Positions 5,501 through 12,552 of a stretch of DNA of 12,904 nucleotides are shown in pieces. The stretch covers positions 1 through 12,904 of the forward strand of contig VGTX01000011.1 in assembly GCA_016874315.1 (NCBI GenBank), given 5' to 3'. Origin of the DNA: Gammaproteobacteria bacterium. GTDB lineage: Bacteria; Pseudomonadota; Gammaproteobacteria; Berkiellales; Berkiellaceae. How positions within the stretch are numbered: the first letter of the stretch is position 1; each line of letters starts with the position of its first letter. Both the position numbers and the translations under genes were made by a program. The notes beneath the pieces were generated by a model. The model was not told the DNA's origin, made no database searches, and saw nothing but the letters and a program-made list of their open reading frames with translations.

Positions 5501-8058
5501 TTTTTTATAGAAACAATATTTTTAATTCGATTTTTGGTTAACGCAATATCAGTGAATTCTCGATCTATTCGAAAAGATGCTGTTAACGCGTTAACTTCTT
5601 TCTTTAATTCTTGATGGAGTCTATCAAAATGTGCTGGATCGGCCCATAGTCCAATTTGAGACTGCATTTTATTCAAAATAAGATCTGAATCCTTTATCAC
5701 GCCTCTAAGATTTTTATCTTGAAAAATAAGTTGATACATTTCACTTAACAATTCTTCACTCGTATGTTTTTGAAAAATTGATGGGAAAATAATATTTAAT
5801 ACAGTCTCTTGTAGTTGCATTTTTATCAAGGTATTGCAAAGAAAAACAAGCTTCAAGCCTTTATTTTTATAGCAGCAATCATAACAAAAAGCAGTCCATT
5901 TTTCTTTATTTTCCGCTTTAAAAACATAACGTTGCAAATCTAGCGCTAGGCTAAAAAATATTTTCTGATTATGTTCAAATTTTTGTACATTAAAGGCATC
6001 AGGATGCCAATCGAGCGCGACAGGCTGTAACAAATAATTGTTTATAGATTTATAAAATTGATTATTTTTCTCGATTCTTTGCTGTTGTAAGATCTCTGCT
6101 TTTTCAGCAGTTTTAATACGTTTTTTATTGATTAATGCGGTCATTAAAGAATCAATCTTCATTCCTGGTTCAGGTGTACCTAAGAACGCCCCCTCGAGCT
6201 TATTTACGATGTCGAGATATTGCGATCTTAAGATCGGATTGTCAGGATGTTGAGTAATCAAGACAAGCAGATTATGGACTTCATAAGCAATTTCAACAAT
6301 CTCACGAGTTAAAGAGAACGACACAATTTGTTTCAAATACATTTGCAGAATAAATCGAACAAGATCGGAAAGTATTTTTTGATGGACTGCAATATTCTCT
6401 AAGGTCTTATTTTGTGAGGGCAAGACACTGAGGTTTTCTAACATTGACCGCAGTTGCGTAATGGTCATTCTAACAGATTGAATTTTATCATTTTGAATAA
6501 TATTCATTTTTTTCAATATTTTTTGTAAGCGATCAAGATTCTGGACTTGAGCCTGCCGTATATCTGTTAATACAGTCAAGCTTGGCTCCTCAGGAGAGCC
6601 AATCAGGTTATCTGTCATAGAATCTGTTAAATTAAAATATGCAGATGGAACATAGAATATTTTTCTATGCTGAACATCAGCAACGATAAGATGGCCTGAT
6701 GTAAAAGCTTGAGCGATTTCTTTTCGGATAGACTCCAGGGTCTGATTAGCATTTTTTATTTGAAATACGAGAATATGTTGGCTTTGAAAAAAACCTGCTC
6801 CATGCGAGGTTGAAGGGGTATATTGTTTAACAATAATAGCTTTTGTATTTTTCTTATCAAAACTTTTTAAAAATTGATCTTGCGCCTCTTCAATTGTATC
6901 GGCAATAATTAATTCTGAGCCTTTTTCAATAATTGCAGCAGTATTTTGATTTTTTGTTACAACGCGCATAACAGAATGTTTGGGTCGATATTGCGCAATA
7001 AAATCATGAGAAAGAGCAGATGGAGTCAATCGGTCACGAGGCAATGCACGTGCCTGAACGATATGATATATCTCTGTATTAGGATCGTAAACAAATTCAA
7101 TATCCATCTTCATTCCATACTGTTGCTCGATAAACTTGGCAAAAGAATGGATATACTTCGCGCTTTTTTCAGATAAGCATGAATTTGTTATAAAACTATT
7201 TGGTAAAAAAACAGAATCCATTTTTCCAGTGGAAGGGTTAACTTTTTTTTCTATTCGAAATGGCTTCTCTCGTACTTCGGCATACACTCGATTTCTAATG
7301 ATTGTAAATTCATCGAATGGCCCCAGACCATTAACAATTAAATCGCCATGACCAAGAGCCGCATTAATTCTTGTTTTATCATGAGTTAAATCGCTGTAAC
7401 AAACTCCACCTACGACTGTTTTTTGAAGCTTATCTGCTTGCAGCTTATCTGTTTGAATAAGTTTCTGAATCAAACACGGACAGAGCGGGAAGTGTTCTGT
7501 AATATTTTCATTAAGGCTAAGCCGTTGAGAAAGTGATTTCTCACTCAAATAAGACGCAATAACCATTCCGATTGATTGATTTAATTGACTTTTATGACTA
7601 GCAAAACTTTCATTACCACCCGGATTGGCATTTAGGACTTTATCCTCATCACCAGTACTGCGAACCATAAAAAATTCATCACCTGTCAAGATATCCTCGC
7701 TGAGAAAGGGGTGCATGGTGAAGCATTGAACAATCTGTTCTCGTAAATGTGATAGGATAAACTTAGCATCTTCAGTGAGATTAATTGCACCAGCCTGTGC
7801 ATTCTGAAAATTTATCCAAATAGCGTCAAAATCCTGGATATACTGTCTAAGGTGATTAACAATTTCTGAATGTGAAATAGTAAAAAACTTAGGCACAGAA
7901 ACTTTTTTTCTAGCAGCGTTTGTAGAAAAGCTATTAAATTCATCCACAATTTTTTCTAAAAACATGAGATTTGCAGCTTTATTACCATATTGCGTTGCAT
8001 TCAGTTGCACTTGGGATGGATATTCGGGGGTAATGTGATATAAATCTGACTGGTCCAT
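2569..8058 (-). CDS. giant protein: ATP-grasp (PPDK/PEP-synthase N-type) + phosphohistidine domain + large helical C-terminal region
   Basis: 1829 residues. Residues about 24-340 match the nucleotide-binding domain of pyruvate phosphate dikinase and PEP synthase: YGNKAANL (24-31), VRSTGDED (132-139), a Gly-rich block with VVGGVCYSD, GHGDLIVNGLGPFDEF (236-251, for the usual GLGE.VVsG...D.F) and DIEFVYDP...HIVQARALP (319-340). Residues 362-472 match the swivelling phosphohistidine domain, with His419 in TSTSHA-like STSHGAG and a closing GHLIVADVQHRKIFYV. In PEP synthase a PEP/pyruvate TIM barrel would follow; here there are about 1350 residues without it. These are largely helical, with a strand-rich island near 1046-1135 and 30-38 residue repeats near 1255-1605. 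The tail is polar (KEESSKKDF). The start ATG at 8058 fits the domain boundary but has no SD. Inference: an ATP-dependent phosphotransferase with an unknown acceptor, possibly a secreted effector. It is not PEP synthase. Confidence 0.85.
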   Translation of the reverse strand: MDQSDLYHITPEYPSQVQLNATQYGNKAANLMFLEKIVDEFNSFSTNAARKKVSVPKFFTISHSEIVNHLRQYIQDFDAIWINFQNAQAGAINLTEDAKFILSHLREQIVQCFTMHPFLSEDILTGDEFFMVRSTGDEDKVLNANPGGNESFASHKSQLNQSIGMVIASYLSEKSLSQRLSLNENITEHFPLCPCLIQKLIQTDKLQADKLQKTVVGGVCYSDLTHDKTRINAALGHGDLIVNGLGPFDEFTIIRNRVYAEVREKPFRIEKKVNPSTGKMDSVFLPNSFITNSCLSEKSAKYIHSFAKFIEQQYGMKMDIEFVYDPNTEIYHIVQARALPRDRLTPSALSHDFIAQYRPKHSVMRVVTKNQNTAAIIEKGSELIIADTIEEAQDQFLKSFDKKNTKAIIVKQYTPSTSHGAGFFQSQHILVFQIKNANQTLESIRKEIAQAFTSGHLIVADVQHRKIFYVPSAYFNLTDSMTDNLIGSPEEPSLTVLTDIRQAQVQNLDRLQKILKKMNIIQNDKIQSVRMTITQLRSMLENLSVLPSQNKTLENIAVHQKILSDLVRFILQMYLKQIVSFSLTREIVEIAYEVHNLLVLITQHPDNPILRSQYLDIVNKLEGAFLGTPEPGMKIDSLMTALINKKRIKTAEKAEILQQQRIEKNNQFYKSINNYLLQPVALDWHPDAFNVQKFEHNQKIFFSLALDLQRYVFKAENKEKWTAFCYDCCYKNKGLKLVFLCNTLIKMQLQETVLNIIFPSIFQKHTSEELLSEMYQLIFQDKNLRGVIKDSDLILNKMQSQIGLWADPAHFDRLHQELKKEVNALTASFRIDREFTDIALTKNRIKNIVSIKKIGQLFDILDLSLKSLQCSNNYSDRREQALNFINMLEEFYFLLNIVIVDRSTKEYQLNTILSILQAYKMRITEFDQDAAHNLLLLSKDFSVIAATLYRAGDSLERVYVFNDLVTHNSSLADLHTLIHQTALDSLALRSNFYQQGLIDALPQDIINIMVTVQEHQNIFSNTRAKLSEPVLLLVDMSYPKILLKYNLPLRYHSGTLSIEYDVHSKYFEVTFHLYGNDSLRWQGLVRYGLILLENRLPPNIPLKAHQNDNGISLSLQSNELIAIQNALKIFTGLSYSTLIPVNWEPLFEKTPDLSVMRLNIEDRNYLLNLYKNAQISYRDLISQQTLTRIFLIKNSTLSNYITSIHPSFVKKYRTMLHAKESVFKLFVLNQDLPLSEALDIQETDINFFIESERAAILTSPLAHVVYKKYGGSFLRFLKLSQNCLNYIFSEEGLTHLFDSQFKKYLPAGYLNVLEFMYEFPFEDASTLQTLISEKAVNAYESGFVSIEQFIQINKMIGSYRFSNLISLLISDRAIRAYKEAVKYNIVLNPMALAKMRSEDLIELAISDDAFFYYQNGWITPEYFATYHSKPIEYFSLLLSHQMHPYYEMGITAEALTCVHIPALKRLIDNETSSNIRECHIDLERFLDFLSRNHPLQVTLLSAPAFKMYSLQIDYLDFDKMPVEKVTILLSEYGIKLCEKNPQKFKELYQINDMNFLSRLISDNQLSDYYQSGGDIEKIYLFHLIQNNKIFSDLDLKILDQPIFETAFENYLSNKIVHHPESARVMMANLQSVLHQYRGALISTDFYKQLQQKFFHHALQKDANLLNILIQDADTSKIYPKFSSPDDIRAIASCSVEHKRFIFLFNTCNIEALQPSAIEYFLNTPGLTPVLQINAVFEFCKYYKHNLTDQEIALISIWLSQAAEADISRYQHIQSANADHVLIQWCYSILKQQSEKDSQHNAHAHTPIQNLTHVAAYASPHKEESSKKDF
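3244..4296 (-). repeat. degenerate 30-38 residue tandem protein repeats in the 1829-residue protein
   Basis: Residues about 1255-1605. A core of the form (L/I)(L/I)S(D/E)xAxxxYxxG...E recurs with its Ser at 1332 (ISEKAVNAYESG), 1370 (ISDRAIRAYKEA), 1406 (ISDDAFFYYQNG), 1439 (LSHQMHPYYEMG), 1501 (LSAPAFKMYSLQ), 1530 (LSEYGIKLCEKN) and 1561 (ISDNQLSDYYQSG). A diverged unit with Asp fits at 1468, giving steps of 38, 36, 33, 29, 33, 29 and 31. Further weak units fit near 1258, 1289 and 1599. Each unit looks like a helix pair, so the region is probably an alpha-solenoid. Confidence 0.65.
6643..6975 (-). other. swivelling phosphohistidine domain (PEP-utilisers mobile-type) of the 1829-residue protein
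   Basis: Residues about 362-472. The pattern AIIVKQYTPSTSHGAGFF then HILVFQI follows the family pattern (AiVtd.GG.TSHaAi.aRe.giP.vv), placing the phosphorylated His at 419. The end, GHLIVADVQHRKIFYV, follows the family's dG..V.VDg..G.Vy ending. The GG before TSH is replaced by PS. Domain order is as in PEP synthase, not as in rifampin phosphotransferase, where a drug-binding domain intervenes. Confidence 0.75.
7039..7989 (-). other. ATP-grasp domain (PPDK_N-like) of the 1829-residue protein
   Basis: Residues about 24-340. Conserved positions visible: Arg133 in VRST (gamma-phosphate-contacting Arg of VRSSA in PEP synthase), Glu137/Asp139, the Gly-rich GHGDLIVNG, Glu321 in MDIEFV (metal/ATP-binding Glu of the VDIEW motif) and Gln335/Arg337 in QARALP (QxRP). 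The GLGE glutamate is Asp239. The key residues are therefore mostly kept and ATP binding is expected. A 5-residue tandem duplication (DKLQA/DKLQK, 204-213) sits in a loop of this domain. Confidence 0.85.
7422..7451 (-). repeat. 15-bp in-frame tandem duplication
   Basis: AGCTTATCTG occurs at 7427-7436 and again at 7442-7451 on the plus strand, a 15-bp period. It encodes DKLQA-DKLQK at residues 204-213 of the giant protein. It keeps frame and lies in a variable loop of the ATP-grasp domain, so it looks like a recent slippage duplication. Confidence 0.7.
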
Positions 8059-8171
8059 AGAATTATGCTATTTTCTCTTTGAAACTATTAAATATTAGCA
8101 TTGACCTATTGTTAAAAGAGATGAATTACATTGATATATGATAAAATCGGCTAACGAACTCTCTTATATAA

Positions 8172-8186
8172 AGTTTTTGAAAAACT
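8172..8186. repeat. short inverted repeat ahead of the alkD-like gene
   Basis: AGTTTTT (8172-8178) and AAAAACT (8180-8186) form a near-continuous palindrome just before the AAGGATGAG ribosome-binding region (8188-8196). In RNA it could fold as a 6-bp stem with a TGA loop. It may be an operator or a weak leader hairpin. The 144-bp gap 8059-8202 must also hold divergent promoters; a TATGAT at 8137-8142 is the best -10 for the rightward gene, but it lacks a well-spaced -35. Confidence 0.35.
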
Positions 8187-8202
8187 GAAGGATGAGAAAA
8201 AT

Positions 8203-8931
8203 ATGCATAATCTAGAATCTGTTCATAAGAAAGTTATTGAATCGATTGACTCTACTTCAGCTCATGTGGCGCGTTTTTTTAAGACAGGAGCAGGAGAGTA
8301 TGGTGAGCATGATTCATTTTTAGGAGTGACTGTCCCAACGATTCGTAAACTTGTAAAAATCTTTGAAAATCTTACACAATATGAAATTGCGCACTTATTA
8401 TCATCAAAATTCAACGAAGAGCGTTTATTAGCACTACTGATATTAGTAAAACAATATCAAAAAGGCTCAGCAGCTGAAAAAGAAGCGATTTATAATTTTT
8501 ATCTTACACATACGGATTATGTTAATAACTGGAATCTTGTTGATAGTTCTGCACATCATATTGTAGGGGAGTATTTATTTTCCAAAGATATATTGCCATT
8601 GATACAGCTTTCCAACTCATCAATTTTATGGGAGCGACGAATCGCAATTGTAGCGACTTGGTATTTTATTAGGCAATCAAAGATTCAACCGACATTTACG
8701 ATTGCGCAAACTCTCTTTAACGATCGAGAAGATTTAATTCACAAAGCAACAGGATGGATGCTGCATGAATGCGGAAAGAAAAATGAATCAGCGATGATTA
8801 AATTTCTAACAACTCACATTCATGAAATACCGCGAACAGCCTTGCGTTATGCGATAGAGCGACTTCCATCGGAAAGTCGCTCTCAGATCATGATGAGTAA
8901 TCAGCGCAACCCTCTTTTCAAAAACGAATAG
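8203..8931 (+). CDS. AlkD-like DNA alkylation repair protein (DNA glycosylase)
   Basis: 242 residues, the usual length for the AlkD family, HEAT-like-repeat DNA glycosylases that excise alkylated (3- and 7-alkyl) purines without base flipping. Family blocks are in order: GEHDSFLGVTVPTIRKLVK (34-52), NEERLLALLIL (71-81), VNNWNLVDSSAHHIVGEYL (107-125), LWERRIAIVATWYFIRQ (142-158), HKATGWMLHECGKKN (180-194) and RTALRYAIERLP (211-222). Catalytic-pocket residues known from Bacillus AlkD have counterparts here: Trp110, Asp114, Arg145 or Arg146, and Trp185. The protein is soluble, with no signal peptide. The start ATG at 8203 follows AAGGATGAG with GAG 6 nt upstream. It is monocistronic and converges on the 1145-residue gene with 13 bp between stops. 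A 10-bp hairpin lies near the 3' end of the coding sequence (8856-8883). I am confident of the family; substrate range cannot be read from sequence. Confidence 0.92.
   Translation: MHNLESVHKKVIESIDSTSAHVARFFKTGAGEYGEHDSFLGVTVPTIRKLVKIFENLTQYEIAHLLSSKFNEERLLALLILVKQYQKGSAAEKEAIYNFYLTHTDYVNNWNLVDSSAHHIVGEYLFSKDILPLIQLSNSSILWERRIAIVATWYFIRQSKIQPTFTIAQTLFNDREDLIHKATGWMLHECGKKNESAMIKFLTTHIHEIPRTALRYAIERLPSESRSQIMMSNQRNPLFKNE
8856..8883. repeat. 10-bp inverted repeat inside the 3' end of the alkD-like gene
   Basis: AGAGCGACTT (8856-8865) and AAGTCGCTCT (8874-8883) are perfect complements around CCATCGGA, where CC and GG could add two more pairs. It is GC-richer than its surroundings and stands out in this AT-rich window. 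It encodes ERLPSESRS, so it may be a coincidence of codons. It is 48 bp upstream of the stop and has no T-tract. Confidence 0.55.
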
Positions 8932-8944
8932 TTTTTGGTGTGTC

Positions 8945-11900
8945 TTATTTTTGAGAAGTCCATTTTTCCATGCGCGAATTCGTATTTGCATGAGAGACAT
9001 CTGCATAACGATGTAGGTTTTTTTCTGAAAAAACTAGTACGTTAGTTGGAGCTTTAGCATTCAATATTATTGGCGCATCAGGCTCATACATCGTGATAGC
9101 AGCATCTTCTCTACCACAAGAAAATAATAGCTCTGCGTGAGTGCGATTCTGATCGACAAAATCAGATATTGAGAGACTTTCTTTACAAACTTTGGTAGCG
9201 ACTTCTACAAAAATCGACTGTGTATGAATATATTGCTCAATGATCGTCTGTTTCTCGTCGTAAGAATGACTACTGCAATATATTTTTGAAATATGTTTTG
9301 CAATATTTTTTTCTACCGTTGCTAAAAATTCTTTATATAATATAGGCGGTCTTCCATCTATCCGATATAAAATCCTAATAGCTGCATCGAGCACACTGGC
9401 TTCTTGCATGATATAAGCGATAACAATGGCATTTTTTAAACCTTCTACATTTCTTATGAAGGACTTTTCCATAAGCTTGTTAAAATCAGTGACTGCAATC
9501 ATCTGAAGAATACTTAATAAGAAGACTGATTTTTGCATCTTACCCAGATCGTTTGATAAAAATGGAAGATGAAAGCTTTTTAACTCTTGATTAATTAATG
9601 AAGTTAAAAATTTTACTGGTAATATTTGATATAAAATAATTTTTTCAAAAAAACTAGTATTATAATTTTCTATTGCGTCGAAGATAATTGCTTTTTGCAG
9701 ATCTGAAACAGCTATTCCAGTCAAATGTGCTATATGACACTCCCAATTAATAAAATCTGCTTTATTAGTGATATTAGTAGCAACATGTACCATGATTTTT
9801 TGTGGCAGAGAGGTCCAAAATTGTACTTGAATCTCTGGAAAACTCATCCTATAAATTGCAAATGCAAAGGCCCCTTTATCAACATGCTCTGCAAGGCAAT
9901 TGAATAGCAATTGATTATCTATAGCTGACGCTAACTCGTTTTCAAATTGCTTGAGAAATACCTTTGCTAAGCGATAGTAGAGTGGGGTACGCATAACATA
10001 GCCAGACTGATGACTAAAAGTTGCTGATTGAATGATTTTCGCAGCGACAAAATCATATGCTTTTTTAAACTCATCTTGATACTGAGCATACATTTTCTCA
10101 TATAATGCCTGGCTGTTTGTGCACAAAATATACTCTGAAAGATAACTTAAAAACAAAGTATTTTTCTCAAATAACTCATCTCGAACTTCGGGCGGGCAGG
10201 CTGTGTTATCAAAAAGTGTCGGCTCATGTGAACAACCAGGGATTTGATACGGTGTAAGATTTGAGAGATACTTTAGTATCACTTTTTTATTATCTTGTAA
10301 CAATTCCTGGAAATAAGGAAAAGGCGTTTCAACAATTGCCTTCATTAACAAATCGTGACGCAAATCTTCGGTGACCGCGAGAAAACCCACGATATAGTTA
10401 GCATCAGCTGTTATACAAGAAAATGTATCTAGCATCTTAAAATACAGATCTAAAGAAATTGCATTTCTTTTAGCAAGTAATTCAAATACGAACAATACAT
10501 CGAGAGAAATATCATACTCTAACCCTTGAACAGCTAATTCATAAAACCATTGAATGGTACATTGAAACAGATCGTGAAAAGTTATCTCATCATGAGCTTC
10601 GCACAACAAGTCTGTAGCACTACAATACCTTACAGGACTTCCAGCTTTATTCAATTTCAAATCAAAGCAATTTACAAAGTACATCGATCGTAATAAGGTT
10701 TGTTTCCACACTATAGGGAAATCATTGTGGTCTTGTATTTTTATTTCTCGGATAATCCAGTTATGAATATCCAAGCACAAGTTTTTTCCAATATGACCTT
10801 GAACTAATGAAATCTGTGTTGTATTAACAGTTATAAAATCTACTAGGCTTATTTCATCAGACAAGGCGCCAATATGACAAAACTGATGAAACAAGCAAGA
10901 TAATTCTGCATCATTGAGAGCAATTTTTAAAATTTTTAAAATAAACCCATACAGAGTGCCGAGGTCAGGCAATGATGACCGAACAAGCGTAATATCTTGC
11001 CAAAAATGTTCTATCATGTTGCAAAAACGCTGAACACCATTTTGAGTACTTGCATCAATATGATTCATTTTTAAAAAATCGTTGCAGAGGGTGGCTATTA
11101 ACTCAGGTTTTTCAGCATATAATCCATACATAATGGCACGGCGCAACTCAATATCATCAAATACAGATGTTTCAGTGAGGCTTTGAATGATTGAAAAGAT
11201 ATTATCTTTTTTAATACCTTTGCAGATGAATCTTTTAAATTCAGTAAATGGCAGAGCATGAAAGGCGCTCATGAGCACTTTTTTATGAAAGCCATCTGAG
11301 GAGTACTGCAGCATGTTACTTAATATATTAATCAGATCAAGGTACTTCTGATCGCCAAAAATATTCCCTCTGATGGCTTTTAAAAATTGTATATCACCTT
11401 GATTGATCGAATAGGTGACCATCCAAGCAGTCTGGCTCATAGTGGGCTCTATCGTATGATCGGAGCTTGATGATTGAGTGGAGATTTTCTTGAAAACATT
11501 AACTGTTTTTTCTGTTGCAATAGGAAGAGTGATAAGGCATCTTTTCGAATATTTTGAACTTGCATTTGAAATAGCGAGGAGGTATGAATAATATTCATGT
11601 TGTGTTAGACCCGATCGGAGTAGTGCGCTCTCAAGCTGACTCTTAGACGGAAGCTGCCAATAGCATCGACCAATGGCCATTTTAGCAAAATATTCTATCG
11701 CTTGAGATGCAGGGACTTTGCTATAGCAGGTTTGATATGTTTCAGCACAAACAACGGCTAAAGTTTTTAAAATACTTACATTAATACAGTGAGTTACATT
11801 TATGAAATGATCGTTGAGAATACAAAATAACACAACAATCCGTTCATGCGTTTCAGAATGTTGCACATTCTGAAATATTGATTCCATAAATGGCACAATA

Positions 11901-12382
11901 TTTTTTTTTATATCCGCTGAAAGGTTATCAAATAATTTCGTATTCTCGATTAAAATCAATATATTTCGATAATATTGAGACCAAAGATTTTTCGAGCGTA
12001 TTTCAGATAATTGCTGCCCAATATTGCGACAGTACTCATCTAGAATAATTTTATATTCGAGATTTATAGCGTGCTCTAAAAAAATCTTAGCGTCTACTTC
12101 ATTTGATAAGAAAATCTGCTTACGCAATGAAAACCATAATTCTCTTTTCTCCCACGCGCCATCAAAGGAAAAAGAAAGATAACAAACATCTCGAGACTTA
12201 TTCGAGAGTGCATTCATTTCTTTACTAAAAGACACGATATTTTCTAAACTATCGTGAGTATTCTTTTCATTAAATATTTCTGTCCATTTTAAAAGAGCAG
12301 AGGAAATATCGAGCATTAACAAAAATCCGACACTTAAATCATAAGGCCCATGATATATGTATATCCACATCAAATCAATCAT
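8945..12382 (-). CDS. giant orphan helical protein, 1145 residues
   Basis: No domain was recognised. The sequence is soluble-looking and helical throughout, with short amphipathic helices rich in Leu/Ile/Phe and many Cys, resembling an alpha-solenoid. A Ser/Thr-rich low-complexity stretch near 300-310 (STQSSSSDHT) may divide an N-terminal domain from the rest. The tail is polar (NTNSRMEKWTSQK). The chosen start, ATG at 12382, has only a poor SD (TTGGG 3 nt away). Met5 and Met23 are alternatives; the first 23 residues are fairly hydrophobic (MIDLMWIYIYHG...VGFLLML) but lack the basic start of a typical signal peptide. A 17-codon upstream ORF (12375-12428) overlaps the start and could couple translation. 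It is divergent from ttcA (170 bp) and convergent with alkD (13 bp), so it is transcribed alone. Size and lack of known domains suggest a secreted effector-type protein; this is inference only. Confidence 0.8.
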   Translation of the reverse strand: MIDLMWIYIYHGPYDLSVGFLLMLDISSALLKWTEIFNEKNTHDSLENIVSFSKEMNALSNKSRDVCYLSFSFDGAWEKRELWFSLRKQIFLSNEVDAKIFLEHAINLEYKIILDEYCRNIGQQLSEIRSKNLWSQYYRNILILIENTKLFDNLSADIKKNIVPFMESIFQNVQHSETHERIVVLFCILNDHFINVTHCINVSILKTLAVVCAETYQTCYSKVPASQAIEYFAKMAIGRCYWQLPSKSQLESALLRSGLTQHEYYSYLLAISNASSKYSKRCLITLPIATEKTVNVFKKISTQSSSSDHTIEPTMSQTAWMVTYSINQGDIQFLKAIRGNIFGDQKYLDLINILSNMLQYSSDGFHKKVLMSAFHALPFTEFKRFICKGIKKDNIFSIIQSLTETSVFDDIELRRAIMYGLYAEKPELIATLCNDFLKMNHIDASTQNGVQRFCNMIEHFWQDITLVRSSLPDLGTLYGFILKILKIALNDAELSCLFHQFCHIGALSDEISLVDFITVNTTQISLVQGHIGKNLCLDIHNWIIREIKIQDHNDFPIVWKQTLLRSMYFVNCFDLKLNKAGSPVRYCSATDLLCEAHDEITFHDLFQCTIQWFYELAVQGLEYDISLDVLFVFELLAKRNAISLDLYFKMLDTFSCITADANYIVGFLAVTEDLRHDLLMKAIVETPFPYFQELLQDNKKVILKYLSNLTPYQIPGCSHEPTLFDNTACPPEVRDELFEKNTLFLSYLSEYILCTNSQALYEKMYAQYQDEFKKAYDFVAAKIIQSATFSHQSGYVMRTPLYYRLAKVFLKQFENELASAIDNQLLFNCLAEHVDKGAFAFAIYRMSFPEIQVQFWTSLPQKIMVHVATNITNKADFINWECHIAHLTGIAVSDLQKAIIFDAIENYNTSFFEKIILYQILPVKFLTSLINQELKSFHLPFLSNDLGKMQKSVFLLSILQMIAVTDFNKLMEKSFIRNVEGLKNAIVIAYIMQEASVLDAAIRILYRIDGRPPILYKEFLATVEKNIAKHISKIYCSSHSYDEKQTIIEQYIHTQSIFVEVATKVCKESLSISDFVDQNRTHAELLFSCGREDAAITMYEPDAPIILNAKAPTNVLVFSEKNLHRYADVSHANTNSRMEKWTSQK

Positions 12383-12483
12383 AACCCAATGATATTAATG
12401 GTTTATTCTGTTTTTCAGTCTTTTTCATAAAAAAGATACTTTTCAGTCCGCATCGTAAATAACGGCATTCTTTCGAAATAGAG

Positions 12484-12513
12484 TTATGATTCACCGAGAA
12501 AATCATGTATTAT
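12484..12513 (+). promoter_or_regulatory. candidate promoter of the ttcA-like gene
   Basis: TTATGA (12484-12489) and TATTAT (12508-12513) are spaced 18 bp. The -10 matches the consensus at five of six positions and lies 39 bp before the ATG at 12553. The 170-bp region 12383-12552 must also drive the divergent 1145-residue gene, for which only a weak TAATAT close to the start was seen. Confidence 0.35.
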
Positions 12514-12552
12514 GGTGTTGAATTTTTTAAGAACTATTTTTAATGCTGCATT

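Noticed and set aside
6946..7351. Plus-strand frames opposite the ATP-grasp and phosphohistidine regions
   Set aside because: Antisense shadows of a region with clear conserved motifs on the minus strand; their peptides look random.
2569..8058. Annotating the giant gene as phosphoenolpyruvate synthase or PPDK
   Set aside because: It shares only the first two domains. The PEP/pyruvate-binding barrel motifs are not visible, and the length is more than twice that of PEP synthase.
8919..8937. CAAAAAC/GTTTTTG inverted repeat at the alkD stop as a terminator
   Set aside because: Only 7 bp, almost all A-T, and no clear T-tract directly after it on either strand. Could be chance.
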